NCBI GenBank assembly: GCA_034008185.1
Contig: CM067084.1
Location: 15,209,385 to 15,273,384 of the forward strand
Origin: Gorsachius magnificus
Taxonomy: Eukaryota > Chordata > Aves > Pelecaniformes > Ardeidae
DNA length: 64,000 nucleotides
Direction of reading: 5' to 3'
The position numbers and the translations under genes are program-made. The notes beneath the pieces are model-generated. The model ran no database searches, was not told where the DNA came from, and was given only the letters and a program-made list of their open reading frames with translations. This document shows, in pieces, positions 12,641-26,121 of the stretch (position 1 is its first letter; the number at the start of each line of letters is the position of its first letter).

Positions 12641-14493
12641 AATCATCCTGTCTGATCTCATGAATAACACAGGTCAAGGACTCTCCAGAGTTTATCTTGT
12701 TTAAAATAAATCATATCTTTTACAAACAAATGGATAGAAGTAAGAAATAAAAGTATAATATAAAAATGTTCAGTGACAGATAATTTTTTCACTGTTCTGT
12801 TCATGCACTATTCCAAAGGTTAATTACCTTCTCTCCTCAAAATAACACCTTAGCTGAAGTCAAAATTTTTCTAGCTAAGCTATCAGTTGCACTGACTTCT
12901 AACTTTGCCTGCTAGAATGAAGAGCTCTTTATTAGAAGATTTCTACTCCACATATACATACTTATATGGATGAAAATGCAAGAATAGAATTTCAGTTTTT
13001 CCGTCTGATTGGCAGTAGGCCACTGTCACTATATTCCCCCAGGACATTCTCCCACAACTATAGCTAAGTATAGTTTTACATTCACTTTTGAAAATAATGC
13101 AACATACGTTATTTTCATTATACGCATAAAAATAACGACATACGGAAAGCACAGAGTATCTTTACAACAAATTAATTTGGATTGTATTTGAAGTTACAAG
13201 GGAATCAAAAAAAAAGGCATCTAACCTCAGTTTCTCTGTGGACCTTTATCTTCAATTTGTTTTCCTGAAATTGTTGCCAAACTCTTAACATTCACCTATC
13301 CAGAGATTTTTATATGTAAATTAACTATTTGTTATTAACTATACATAAATTACATAATATTACATAAATCTACCTTTTAATAAAGCAAGAAAAAAATCTT
13401 GCTGTATTCAGTTGTGTTATAGCTTATCTGCACAAAAAAATTGAAAACTCTGTAGCAAATCTTTGGCCTGCATAAGTTAAGTTACTGTATGACATCAAAC
13501 TAAGCTGCCTCATTGCAACTCCTATCCCAGCCTCTTTCCTCCCTTTAGAGGTGGCTAGAGGTAGACCATTAAGTCTGATCAATCCCAGCTAATGTAGGTT
13601 CCCCAGATCCACCAATGCTACAAGCATGAAGAATAAAATGAACAATCTAATCTTAATGATAGCATGGTCTAGAAAGCAAGATTTCTGTCTGTAAATTAAT
13701 GCATTAAGTTCACGTTTTATTTTAACATTGGATCAATTTACTTAATACATATCACTATAGTATACATATCACTAGTTTGTATGTTTTCTGAAGAAAGACT
13801 TCCTTAATTCTGTAAAGCAGAGGTTACCCTCCTTCACAGTAGAGAAGAGAGTAAATTTATATTTGAAGAACAGCCACCTTTTTTTAATTTTCTGAAGTGC
13901 TCTTCAGCTCAGGAAAATACAGAGAAACAACAAACATCCATGAACTTGGTCTTCAATTTACCTCAAGAAATCCAACACATATACTTTCTAAATGATAATT
14001 TATTGTGTATTTTTCACATTTACAACTATTTTTGTTTATAAAGGTATAGATGGTCCACTGCTTACAAAATTAGGAAAAGAAGGGTTTAAAAATAACAAGA
14101 ACAGTGTCTAGGTCTGTTTGGTGCTCTGCTAGATCTTGTTCTAAATACTTAACATGATACAGACTGCTTAAAAATACTTATTTAAAGTACACAGTCACCT
14201 TACTTAAATCACATTAGAATTAAACATAAGTTGCATTCCATGCTGAGAAAAAGCTTAATAATAGTGAAAACAAGATCATGTTTCTCCAGTTAGCCTTGTG
14301 TCAAATCTGTAGGTATAGATGATATCAAGATGCTTTAGAGAGAACCAAGCTAAGTAATTGGTAAGGTATTTGTTTTATCAAAATCTGCACACACAAAACG
14401 ATTTGAAACTTCACCACCCAGAACAAATACCTAGGTTCTTATGGGTTTGTTTTTCTTCGTTTTCATTTTCTAAGAGTAATAAAGATCTTGGGG
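12641..14493. other. Non-coding unique DNA, no gene seen
   Basis: AT-rich DNA with short local repeats, for example 'acatatcacta' twice around 13747-13773 and 'ttacataa' repeats near 13349-13366. No gene, element or RNA was identified. Confidence 0.65.
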
Positions 14494-14600
14494 CAGGGCA
14501 TTTCCTTTGGATTAATGACTGGCTGGGGTTAATGGCCAGGAGCTGTTCCTTGGGCCATCAACTCCTCTCAGCCGGTCATTAATCCCCAGGAAATGCTCTG
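14494..14600. other. Long imperfect hairpin (about 107 nt), possible small-RNA precursor or MITE-like relic
   Basis: The outer arms 14494-14525 and 14569-14600 pair base for base around a centre at 14547. There are 32 positions with only two T-C mismatches (14507 and 14508) and two G-T wobbles. The shared arm motif is ATTAATGAYYGGCTG. Inside this, GGGGTTAATGGCC (14525-14537) pairs with GGCCATCAACTCC (14553-14565) with one mismatch and one wobble. The apex can close further as AGGA/TCCT around GCTGT. A bulge of about 3-4 nt (TCTC) lies on the 3' side between the outer and inner stems. The stem length suits a large pre-miRNA or a structured non-coding RNA, but it also suits a small palindromic transposon remnant. 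I see no flanking target-site duplication and no match to a miRNA I know. The arms contain homeobox-type ATTA/TAAT cores, so a dyad-symmetric enhancer site is a third possibility. Confidence 0.6.
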
Positions 14601-17600
14601 TGTCTCAATCATTATTGCTTAATTTCAGTGCAAACAAACTACTGTGGCAGACAGCATGCTATCCCTTAAACACAAGCAACACAGATTCAGTTAATTTAAT
14701 CAATTGTTTACACTATGGTCTATTTTCTGTACCAAGAGGAAATCACAGATCTTTTGACTGTTCTGTGAAATCTGTTGGTTGGTCTCATGATCACTTGATA
14801 GACTGGACTATTTCTGTATGAGTTATTCTGGTTGCCACTTACATTGTCATTGCTATTAACTATAAGCTGGATGGCCATTGCCCACTTTATTTCCTGACAA
14901 AATTTAAATAAATGCCCTAAACATTATTTGCAAAACACCTTTTCCACTGACAGTGTTACCTACCCATGCATGCACCTCATCTTAAGATTGAGGTTATTAA
15001 ATTTCACAGGATACCTCATTTGACACATCCTGACATTTACTGTACAATTTCAGGCATGCCATAGAGTTATTAAATTATCAACAGTAAAATATAACATGGA
15101 CTTTCTCCAGGCTTGTGCTATACAAATATTTACTAGAGCACAGAACTTTGTTATATTTCTCTAGTCTACTTGATAATCCCCTGATTAGACATCCACATGC
15201 TTGGTGGAGCCAAAGAAAAACTGTAAATGGTCAAAGGCAATGCAACATATTTGTTTTTAAAGGCAAACTTTACAATAGACTTAAGAAAACTATTTAATCA
15301 AACCGGCCAACCTTATTGATTTCTCAGCTTTGGGATGATAACAAAAAGATTCAAAGAAGCTATTAGTGGTAACCAAAAGCCACTTTTACTACAGATTTAA
15401 AAGCTGAAAACTTTAGGAATGTAGATACTGCTAACTAATTGGGGCACTTATCCTCTGCCTTGCATGTGAAAAAAGGATTTAAAACTTCAAAATATAGACA
15501 ATAGGTAGGCACTTATGGTTAAAAGCATTTATTCTTTTCCAAACCTTTACTCTGAATCCAAATACTAGTATAAGGACGACACTATGCTAAAAGAAGTAGA
15601 ATGGTATAAGTGGAATAAATGGAATTTAAATTGCCATTTTCAAGTACCTGGTGTATTCTTCAGTTAGATGGATTTACCATGCATGAAACTTCTCTGTGGT
15701 ATGAAAAGTGTCCACTACATCTTTCCTGTGGTTATTCACAGCCTTACATTGCTGTGCTAGGCACCTCTGAATGCAAGAGAGGATTAGGCTGTGAAGACAG
15801 CGACGGAGAAAGAGGTTGGGTAATAAAAATTCTTCATCATCATCATCATCTTGACTGGGCAAAAGTCAAAGTACAAAACTTAAACAGATATCTAGGATGC
15901 ATTTCCAAACAAGTTTACCCACCTCACATAAGCAATATGAGTTCCTAAAAAAGATGTGGGAAGTTGTATTAGTATATTCTATTACTACTACCCTGCTAGA
16001 AGGCATTCCAACTCTAATGGTGTGCAGCAGGTCCACCAGGGTCTGGGCTGAAATGCTGCTAGCAAACTTGAGTTCAAGGTAGTGGGGCAGGGTGGCCTCT
16101 TGCAGAATCTGTTCTGACAATGCCCTCTCTTTCTTCCCCTTAAAGACAGGGTATGTCTTAAGGTGGCTTTCATGTGGGTCTGCAGTCTAGGAGGTTATTT
16201 CAGGTAATTCTGTTTTTTCAGAGGCTGATACATAGAGGAGAAAAATATCTCCACAAAGGGTTGCCCTATTTGTCTAGACTACAATGCAGTAATGGGAACA
16301 CACACACTTCTACACAAAAATAGTTTGATACATACTATATTGAAGGAGGCCGCCAAGTTGAAGAGGTATGATAGAGCTCAAAGCAAAGAGCTTTGTTAAG
16401 ATTGTAGCAGTGGAAAGAAGTAAACAACAGGCAAAAAAAAAAAATCACCAAATATTATTCAGATCCAAACATGGCATTTTAATCTAAAAAATATGAACAA
16501 TTGGTTGAGTGAAGTCACCCAGGTCATTCTCAGCATACAGATGTCAGGTATTGAAAAACACTATTGTACTTTGATTCTCTGAACAAGAATTTCCAGTCTT
16601 TTCCTGCATGGTTTTGCTTTCAAGTATAAGCAGACCACATTCATTAAAACCAGATGCTACTGTCTGTTTGCTCCATTTCAGTTATCAATATCATGTTTGA
16701 AAGATTCAAAACATTTTAATAAAAATTTGACTGTGTTTGCGATCACATCAGGCGAGGCCGGGTTAAGATGCCAAATTCCATAGGCTTTCTTGCAAAGAGA
16801 AAAGAAAAATCCAGATAATTCAAACTGTACTCCCCTCTCTTCTTTGAAACGGTTTTAAAATTACTTGTGCATTCCAGAGCAAAAAGCAAACAAATAAAAA
16901 AATCATCAAACCCAAACAAAAGCTAAAACCCTAGGTAATAAGAAAACATATGTCATCTGATGACACACCCTGGGGACTTTCTGTCAGCTGGATGGAGTAC
17001 CAGCCATGCTTTTTCCCTGTTTTCTTCTACTGTGGGAGGCCTCAGAGCAGGAAAACACAGAATATATCTACTTTGACTTTGCTTTTGCCTCACTAGTGAA
17101 TGTTATTTTAAGGGGATCTGTTCTCTGCTTCCTGCATATTAATCCAATAGCTGAAATGGAGATGGTCCAGAAAAATCACGTGTTCAAAGCCTGGATGCTC
17201 AGTTTGCAGCTGAAGCCCATTCTCATACCCTGTGATCTACTAGGCTCCAGGGTTTATGCCAAAGTTCAGAAATCATTGCTTTAATTTAGGTTATTATCAT
17301 TATGGGGGCTTTTCATGGGTTAGTGTTCTACATTTTCCTTGTTTAGGCAGATACACCCAGTATGGCACTTGGCATTGCTCCGAGCCACTACATTTCAATT
17401 TTTTCATTTCTCAGATTTCTTACAATTTACCAGGTAACAGCTACAATATTATTCTCAAACATTCCATTGCTGGCAGTTGCTAGATACGACTCCGTAGCCT
17501 GTTCAGATCCCATTACCTTTTGATTTATGGATTTTTCCTCTTTGTTGCTGCTTCTCTACAGAGCAGATTCATTCTTCTAATTATGTTACAGATTCATATA

Positions 17601-20600
17601 ATGAGAATGGCTCCTTCATTTCTTTCACATATAGTATTTCTTTTTGTTAAAAAGTATCTGTATTTGCAAGAAGCTACTGGCCTCCGTCAGAACCTTGTAA
17701 TAAATCACTGGATCCATCCTATTTCATCGTGAACACTCGCTTCCATCACAAAACAGCTCTAGAAAAGGACACTCTTGGTTCAAGTGATAACAGCTGAGTC
17801 TTGACACCAGTGAATTAGGCAGTAAAAATATTTGTTTTACCCAGGCCCAAATTTCACTCCAGAACTGGAACAAAAACAGGGTGGGGACAAGATTGCAGCA
17901 TATTTATCTGAGGGAACTTGCAAATATTTTCTAAAAGTTCTAATTCTTCAAATGGTATGCCTATTTCACTTCCTGCTCCTAACATAATACATAACGGATC
18001 TTTCAGTGAGATTATGAGTAGCAGGATATTTCAATAACAGGTTCTTTTTATTTTATTTTTGCCTGGTTTTGAAACAAAGCCATTTGATTGAGACAAGAAT
18101 AAACAGCAGTGACGTGAGTAACTTTAGTGATCCTTTTTATGGGAAAGAAATAACTGCCATAAAATTACTCTACTTCATAAACATACATTACCTTGAAAGC
18201 ATATGTTAGGAAACCTCCCTTTGATACATCCAAAGATACTTTATATATCCATACACTTCAGATTTCAAGATACTTAAATGTACATATATCAAAATGAATG
18301 GGAATACAACACAGCTCTTAAATAAGTAATACATTGTTAAAGCAGCACTCTGTTTCAGTCTTCTATGGGTTTCATTTTAGACAATTCATTTTGAAATTGT
18401 CAAGTGTCCCTATGTCCTCAAAAAAAGACTATGAAAAATATGACCCTGACAGAACTATCCTGATAGACTGCAAAATTTGGCTCATGAGCACTGTTAATTC
18501 ACAGATGTTTCTTTCACAGGTCACAAAAATTCTGCTCAGTAATACAGTTTGACCCCCTCATCCTTTCTATCTACCACACCACAGTTAAATGCTGTTAAAA
18601 CAGAAGATCCTGTCTACACAGCTGCAAACTGGAGGGTCCCACTGTGATCATGAACCGGATGAAACATACCTGGTGTGACTACAAACATGTGAAGAAGTAC
18701 TGTGTAGGACCACCTCTATCTTTTGATGTGATCCACATTAAAAATGATTGGGAATCTTGAGGTAGAAGAATGTACCGTGAATTGTAAGCATTTCCAGGTA
18801 GGCTGAATTAGATTTTGTAAAGAAAGACAGTTTGAAAGAAACAGATCTTTTCAAAGAAAAACTGAATTGCTTTCCGTTAGTTCACTGTTTTGTGGTACAA
18901 TGGCCACTTTAGTGTCTATGAAAAATTGTTGCTGATTTCTGTTTTATTTTCCTATGTTGAAACTAAAGCTGAGATACTGTACATTTTAGTTCTCCCAGCC
19001 ATGACATCCTTTTTCCAGCTGTAAATTTTGCCTGGGCAAAGTGGACTCTGATGATTCGTCAGAGATTTACAGACAGCCAGAAGGGAAAGGAAGCCTTAGC
19101 TGTAGAGCTGGTCTGCATCTGCACAAACTATCTGGGCAGCATGCATGCAGTTGATCCAATACGAATTGGCCTTGTTGGGCTCTCCACACATGCACTACTC
19201 AACACCTATGCAAAGATTTCTCTTCAAAAGTAGTCAGAGAGAGGTAAGAGTAATCTTGAAAATCTTGTTTAGCAAAATCCCAGTGATCCTTAAAAAAGTG
19301 TTCCTTGAGTGGGAATTTTAATCTTAGTTTACTTTGTTGCTCCTTTTTTTTCTCTGAGACGTTTCCGTTCTCTCACAGTGTAAATACTATTAAACTTACC
19401 TCATTTGAATGGAACAAATAAGAAATAGCCATGGATGTTCTCCTTGGGATAAAGGATTTCCTTAGCTATTGGGTGGTAGTGAAATCCATTTGTCCACCCC
19501 AAATACAAAGTACCCCTAGCCATTCTGTAACCACAGAATGGAGATTAGCATTTTTTAATGTCAAGATGACATAATAAATTCCCATTTATCCAGGGGGTCC
19601 TGATGGCTAGGCATGACTTTTTGAGGGATTTTCTTTGGATGAAAGGAAGAATTCCTAAAATAGAAGGCATTCTGCCTTACATGCCATGCCTTCAGGGTGT
19701 GGCTGCACTTACTTGGAAACCTTCACTTCTCAGATTAACTCAGATGATTTATATAGCACTGAAGACACAGTTGTCTAAATAAGAGAGAGGAAGGAAAATC
19801 ACATTGTAGGGCCACCATGATGGTTAAAAGAGTGGCTAAATTCAAACAAAGTCTCTTACAAAATTGTCCTGTTTACCAAGTAAAACCTGAGATAGTCACA
19901 CACTGTCTACCCAGCGAATCTTGTTCTAAAGGCTTCCTTTCTGTTGGGGTTTTTGGTGTTTTTAAAACTTTGCCTACAATCTCTTAAGGCAATCTGTGCT
20001 GCAGTTTATATTTCCTCAGATCATGTGCTATGTGTATTTGAAACATAAGGGATCACAGAAGGCTACAGCTGCATTCTCTGTAACAAGTACCCCAGGGTAC
20101 TACTCCCTGTATCCTGTTCCTGAGATGCCATGCACGTTGCCTTTGAGGAAGGGTCCTAAAACTGCACGTAGGTCACATCTGATACTTATGGATCATAACT
20201 GTAGCGCACAAAGGAAGCTGACAATTACGTTCCTCCTTGAAATTCTTGGGTATTTTCTAAAAACAAACGGCTGGCTCGTCTGCACTCACAATTATCAAGC
20301 CCAATGGAATTTTAAAAGCTCAAGGAATTTTTATTTCTGGGTTTAATTCTTGTCTAAGGATGATTCGCTCTACCTAGAAGGACGAGTTACTAAAAGCAGG
20401 AGTAAAATATGCAATGTCATTGGCAATGCTTCTTTAATTTCCTCCTACTGTCATCACTGGCAACATGTAAATAAAAGCCCACCTATCAATAAAATGGCAA
20501 CTAACTCATTGCAAGACAGCAACAGATTAGTAAAAAATAAAGTGATGAGGCTGGGATTTCTTGACACACCATTACAGCCTTTCCTTGTCACAAGTCATGA

Positions 20601-21474
20601 AGCATTTGCTACCCCGTATAGTGCTAAGTGGAGGCTAATGACCCTTTAAGTCCCCTGGCAAGTTCTCCTTGACAACAAAGCGTAAATGGCTCTTTAATAC
20701 AGCCAACCCCTATTGAAATGAACCTTCTAAGGCCAACTAAGGCCAAGTAGTACTGGGGTCTTCTTTAGTATAGCATCATATCTCTTTGGGACTGCAGTGA
20801 GAGGACCTAAGTTAGTTGAAAAATGATTTATGTAGGCTTTACACATGAATAGTAACTTACAATTCCCTAAGTTCTGTGGTTCACTGTAAGGCTGCTTATG
20901 GGTGCAGCACATCTTGAACGCTGTACACAGGAAAGTGAATCAGAAGGAGAAAAGTTTTCCAAATTAAGAAGCAGAGAAGGTATACCTAAAGGAAAATAAG
21001 CTGAACGCTATGAAAGAAGTGAAAGTTAGCCTCTTTTTAGTTGTACTAACAGAAAAGAAGTCAAATGCCAAAAGAAACCTGGAAAATAACAGAGATGATA
21101 CAAAAACCTACAATTTATACAGATGCCTTTGAATTCCCTTAAATATTAACACAAGGACACTGAGACATTTTTTCAAGGACTAAAAAAAGAAAAGAAATAA
21201 TTTTACTGAATTGTTGGATGGCAAAATAAGCAGCAGGACTTCTGAATTCATTTCAGATTTGCCACTATCCTGATTAGCAACCTTTATATAGTTATTTACT
21301 TCAGTTTAGCTATTTCTTAAATGGGAATAAAAAAATAATCTCATAGAGGAAATTTTACAACTTTTTTGTATAATGATTTAAAGATGAAAAGTCCTATTTT
21401 AAAGGCTATTAATGCAGAAAGTGTATTCCTTTATTGAACAGTTTATAGAGGCTCCACACACAGTCTATGGTCCG
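14601..21474. other. Non-coding unique DNA, no gene seen
   Basis: About 6.9 kb without a recognisable gene. Open frames reach at most 116 codons (19,996-20,346, +) and look like chance. There is a short trinucleotide run at 15836-15850. The stretch around 20,390-20,720 has richer sequence composition than its neighbours and is raised as a candidate conserved element. The rest is featureless AT-rich DNA. Confidence 0.65.
15836..15850. repeat. (CAT)n microsatellite
   Basis: Five CAT units in a row after 'ttcttcat'. It is short and of no evident function, but it is the only clean trinucleotide repeat in the window. Confidence 0.8.
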
Positions 21475-21880
21475 CAGTAAAAGAGAGACTGACAAATTGG
21501 ATTGAGTCCAGAGGAGGACTGCTAAACTGGTCTGGAGCACATGAGGTTAGAGAAGCGGCTGAGAGCTGAGTCTCAGGGTTTCTGTTGTGCAGCTACCTGG
21601 TGGCAAGTTATCTGGAAGACAGTCAGGCTCTTGGCAGAAATGTAGAGTAAAAGAAAAGAACATGAAATTCTGATTGCATATAAGTCAAGAAACATTGAAA
21701 ACAAGGTGGCTATGCAGGGAATAAGCTCCTTAGAGAGTCTGTGAAATGTCCATCCCTGGATGTATTCAAAGCTTTACTAGGAAAGGTGTGGAGCAACCTG
21801 ATACAGTATAGAAGTCAGCCCTGCTTAGAGCAGGGGACTGGACCAGACAGCATTCAAACCTGAAATATTCTATGATCCTA
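21475..21880 (+). mobile_element. CR1 LINE, old 3' fragment
   Basis: Decayed sense-oriented CR1 of about 400 bp. Recognisable landmarks in order are 'gtccagaggaggactgcta' (end of the reverse-transcriptase ORF), 'tccatccctggatgtattcaa', 'cagccctgcttagagcagg' and the 3' end 'ggactggaccagacag' with 'attctatgatcct'. The 5' limit is approximate. Divergence is clearly greater than in the 60.6-kb copy. Confidence 0.82.
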
Positions 21881-23007
21881 CATACATATACATTGATATT
21901 AAATTTTGATGCACATGTGTCAAGAAAATTTTATGGACAAACCCACCCCACAACCCACAAAAAAGAAACCCCATTTTAACTGATTCAGCATAATATCCTT
22001 CACTGTTATTGATCAGCGATGAAACTGTTTCACCGTTGTTAACTGTCATGAACAACAAGCCAGCAATTATTACTCTGTCCTCTTTCCTAAGCCCCTTAAA
22101 GTGTCCTTTAAGGTATTAAAGTTATTACTATGCAGTTAAATTATAAGCAGACATGACCTTAAATTAGAACCTCGGAGACACCGCTCTGAACTTGCGCAAA
22201 GGCTGGATCCAGAGCCAAACTTAGAAACCCTAAGCTTTTAACACCCAGAATTTAAGAGGGCCTTATTCTGTCAGTGTCCTAAATAAATTGTTTGCCCAGC
22301 TCCTCTAGGAAGCATAAGAGGATGAAATCTTTGCACCACTAAAATGATAGGAATTTTGTCATAGACTTGGCAATGAAATTACTATTTCCTAAGTTTGTAA
22401 ATTTTATAGCCTCAAAGGTTGTTCACTTCATTCAGTCATCAATTTGATGCTCAATGTATGAGCAAGGCACATGGAAGCTGGAGCTATCTTTGGAAAATGC
22501 CCCATGGGCTCTTTAAGAGCTTCAAGAAAAATTCTGCTTTAAATCTCTGGGTACATTTATAGAATGGGTTTATAAAAATATGCATATAATCACAAATTAT
22601 TTTAGTCTTGACAAGAGCATATGAATATAAAGAACATAAGTCATAAAGGCAAAACTTCATTTAGATAGAAGAATCCAATTTAGGGATTCCATTAGCTTGC
22701 ATGTTACAATATTGAGTGAACTTTATTTCACTTTCTTGAGCAGTACATTCCAAAGCAGTACTTCAGTCAGAACAATAGCAAACATCAATAGAAAAGTATT
22801 CTCTTCTCTATGTTAAAGTAACATAATCTTCAGTAGAATGCTGGAAACTGTGTGAGGATTCCTTAAAGTAAAAAGGGTTGCAGCTTACTGTTCAACCAAA
22901 CTGCAAGACGTAGGAAATGTTCCTGGAAAATATTTATATCAAGTAGACATAGAATAAGTACAAAGAAAAAGATGGGTCATCAACAAACAATTGATTCCAA
23001 GCAGGAT

Positions 23008-23067
23008 ATTGCACAGAACTATTAATTCAACATTAATTAATTAATTGCACAGAGCTATTAATTCAAC
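23008..23067. repeat. Tandem duplication, 36-bp period
   Basis: ATTGCACAGAACTATTAATTCAAC at 23008-23031 recurs at 23044-23067 with one substitution. The copies are separated by the AT-only spacer 'attaattaatta'. The TAAT/ATTA-rich content resembles clustered homeodomain sites, but low complexity alone can explain it. Confidence 0.85.
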
Positions 23068-26067
23068 TTTAAATCAAGAGTTCGTTGTAATGGTTCAGTC
23101 TCTGAAAGACTGTATGTAAAATGCAAATACGAGGATCTCTCTCCTGAGCAAGATTTGTATTATTTTTGTGAGATGCATGCAACTACGGAAAAACATAAAT
23201 ATGCATGTGTTTGGGTATCAATATTGCCACATACATGTATATTTACTGATTGTTTGGCTCAAATTAAAAGTGGAGATCCTTTGTGTTCCAGAAGGTGCCA
23301 TACCTAGTACAGCAGCTTGCTTGGTGTTCTTGTGAAGGGGACTCTACAGAAGGTTGTGATAGTGATGCTGTACTCTCCCTACCTTCTAGAGTTACAATGG
23401 TCCTGGAGATATATGCAGCCATGCAACATCTCTCCTGGAAACCTGTCTAAAGGGAGTACTTCCACAGCTGTGAAAGTCACTCCTGCGTGTACTTATGCAA
23501 GAAAGATAGTGTGGGAGACTACTCCACTGCTAAACATTTTCAATTAACCGAGAAAGACTAACAGCTTTGTTATGTCAGGGAAGGAAGACACTTGAACATC
23601 TTAAAATTGTACACCACAACTATGCAATTTGATTCATTCAAGGAAAACCAAGTTGAAGCTAAAGGCATACCTCTATGCAAGGGAATACCTCTTTGCAGTG
23701 TAAGATCTGTTTGCTATGAGTGAAAGGCAACTTGTCAAGTATGAGTATTCCAGGGAATTTGCCAAACTATACCCATCCCAAAACTTGTGTAGAGCTTCTT
23801 CATGTGCTGCACCACGTGTTTTTTTCACATATTCAGTATACAAGGCAATGTATTTTTTTATATTTGAAAGAGACCTCTTCACATGTTTAAACCGATATTA
23901 GCACTAGTTTTTTCTGGATAAGATGGCAAGGTAGGTGGAACCTAATATAAAAACCTCTTTCAAAAAATTTTCTAAATATTTTGGATTTATTGACTTTATT
24001 ACAGCCTGCATTGCAATAGAAATTCTCAGTTATTGTTTTTCTTTATAGTGAGTAAGCACTGGAACTGTATAAGGCATAAGCCTAGTTCTTAACAGGTTCA
24101 AAATATTTGTCCATTAAAGCCTGGTTTTGTGGCACTTGAAGAATTCATTAGAATATACAGAATCCAGTAAAAACAGATGGGAGTTAATACAGATTTGGAG
24201 AAGACTTAAGCCAGGAAAAAGAAGATATTCGTCACTGAGTATCATTTTAGGATGAAGGAACAGACAGCAATTCCTTGTTTATGAGAACATTCTTCCAGTC
24301 ATCTATTTCTGAGAAAGAACAGTTTTTACTGAATGATTTTCAAATATTTTGGTTATCCTGTAGGAAACCATTAATGAGCAAAGATGGTAAATTATAGTAT
24401 CACCATCCTTCACTGGTCTTCCAGACTGACTTTCAGTTGAGACAGACTTAATGTTTCCTTCCAGCATCGCTGAGAAGAGAATCCCTTGGCTCAGTCAGGA
24501 GACTCAAACATCTGATTCACATCTTAAAGATGATAATATGAAGAGGACACAGCTTTCCCTCATAGTTTCACTCACTCTCCATCTGAGCACTCCCCCAAGT
24601 TAGCTGATGCCCAATATAAAGAATAGCTCTGTTACCTGATCTTCAGAGAAACAGATGTACTCAGATATGCAACCAACTGCAAAAAACAAGACTTACTTTC
24701 AACACCAACCTGTGTTCTTCAGTTTCTACATCCCTGTTTAGAAGATGGCTTGATTTTCACAGGTTTCTGCACCTGTTCCTAAAATTGGTTTCAATGAGTT
24801 CCTACTTTTGAAACTGCCAACAACAGACAGGAGTGAAAAAGAGCTGGTTGCAAATAGTCTATTCCTTGAAGATGACACACTGGGAGACAGCCTAAAATTT
24901 GTTATTGTATCACTATAAATGACTGTGTTTATCATAGCTTATATGGAAAATATTTTCTCTAAAATTAATGACCAGTGAAAACCCCAGAAAATACCCATGA
25001 CAAGATCATTAACACTCTATCAAAAAAATGAAATGCATGTTGAATGTTTGTGCTCTCTCACTGCTTTGAATCAAATAATTATGTGCCAACATTCCCCCAT
25101 GGTTCAGAGCTGATACACAGAAAACAACTAGCTTCATTCAAAATGGCAGAGCAGACTGGTGGAGGTTCAGCATGTGAGATGACAAAACCCTCTGAATTAG
25201 AATCAGCAGTCAGCTTTCTAAATGAGTGCTGATGACTCTCTTGTATAATACGCTACCTTTCCACAAGTGACAGTCAGGGGGGTATCTTGCTAATATTCCT
25301 GAAGGTATTTTGCACAGCAACATCAAGATGGATCCTGAAGTGAAGTCTAAAAAGATGCCCTCTTAGTGCCACATGGTAAGTCCCACTGACTTCAGCATTA
25401 TTTGAGCTAACTGGGAAAACCAAAACAGAAGTAGAGACAAATATGAATGACAGCTAACGCAATACATGGCGTGGCAGTGGTGACTCCCGTTGCTGTGAAT
25501 CTTTTTGAAGTTTTTTTTCTTGCCTATTAAGCTTGTTGAATGAATATTATCTTGTTAATTAAAAAACACCCACAAACCTGCATTAAGGGTGTGTGTATGT
25601 GTTTCTTAATTCTAGGAATTACCAGCAGACTCCCTTTTAACTAAACAACTCCATGCTCACACTGGAACCCGCAGTATGGCATTACAGACTCTTTTAAAAA
25701 CAATGGCCAAAATAGAAATGGCCTATTTCTTTCCAGCCATAGGATCTCTCATACCTTATCTGCAACTTCCCAAGTGTATTTTACATAGTTACCTTGGACT
25801 GTTCCCTTTGGAAGTGAGAGAAACTAAGGTGCTTACATCAAAAAGAATTCAGCACTATTGTGGCCTTTCCAGCATTTTTTACTGTACTGTTTAATAAAAG
25901 CTTCAATACCTTTTACATCTGGTTACTATGCTCAGGAAGCAGTATAAGAAGCTGGATCACACCGCTAGAGGCAAAGTACAAATATTTAGTGGTGAGATGA
26001 ATGTAACAGCTATCTGTGTCATGTTTGCCAAGAAAGCAGATCCCTTTGCTTTCTAATGTTTTAGTTG

Positions 26068-26121
26068 TTTTTTTTTTTTAAATGTTGCTTTCTTTCTTTT
26101 TCTTTTTTTTTTTAAAAAAAA
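26068..26121. repeat. T-rich simple repeat ending in T11-A8
   Basis: A T12 run, a TTTC-type stretch and then eleven T directly followed by eight A. The T/A junction can fold back on itself. This is a simple low-complexity tract. Confidence 0.85.

Noticed and set aside
19996..20649. Two consecutive + strand open frames of 116 and 99 codons
   Set aside because: They lie in the same region but in different frames, with no homology that I recognise and no splice logic. The region is better described as non-coding.
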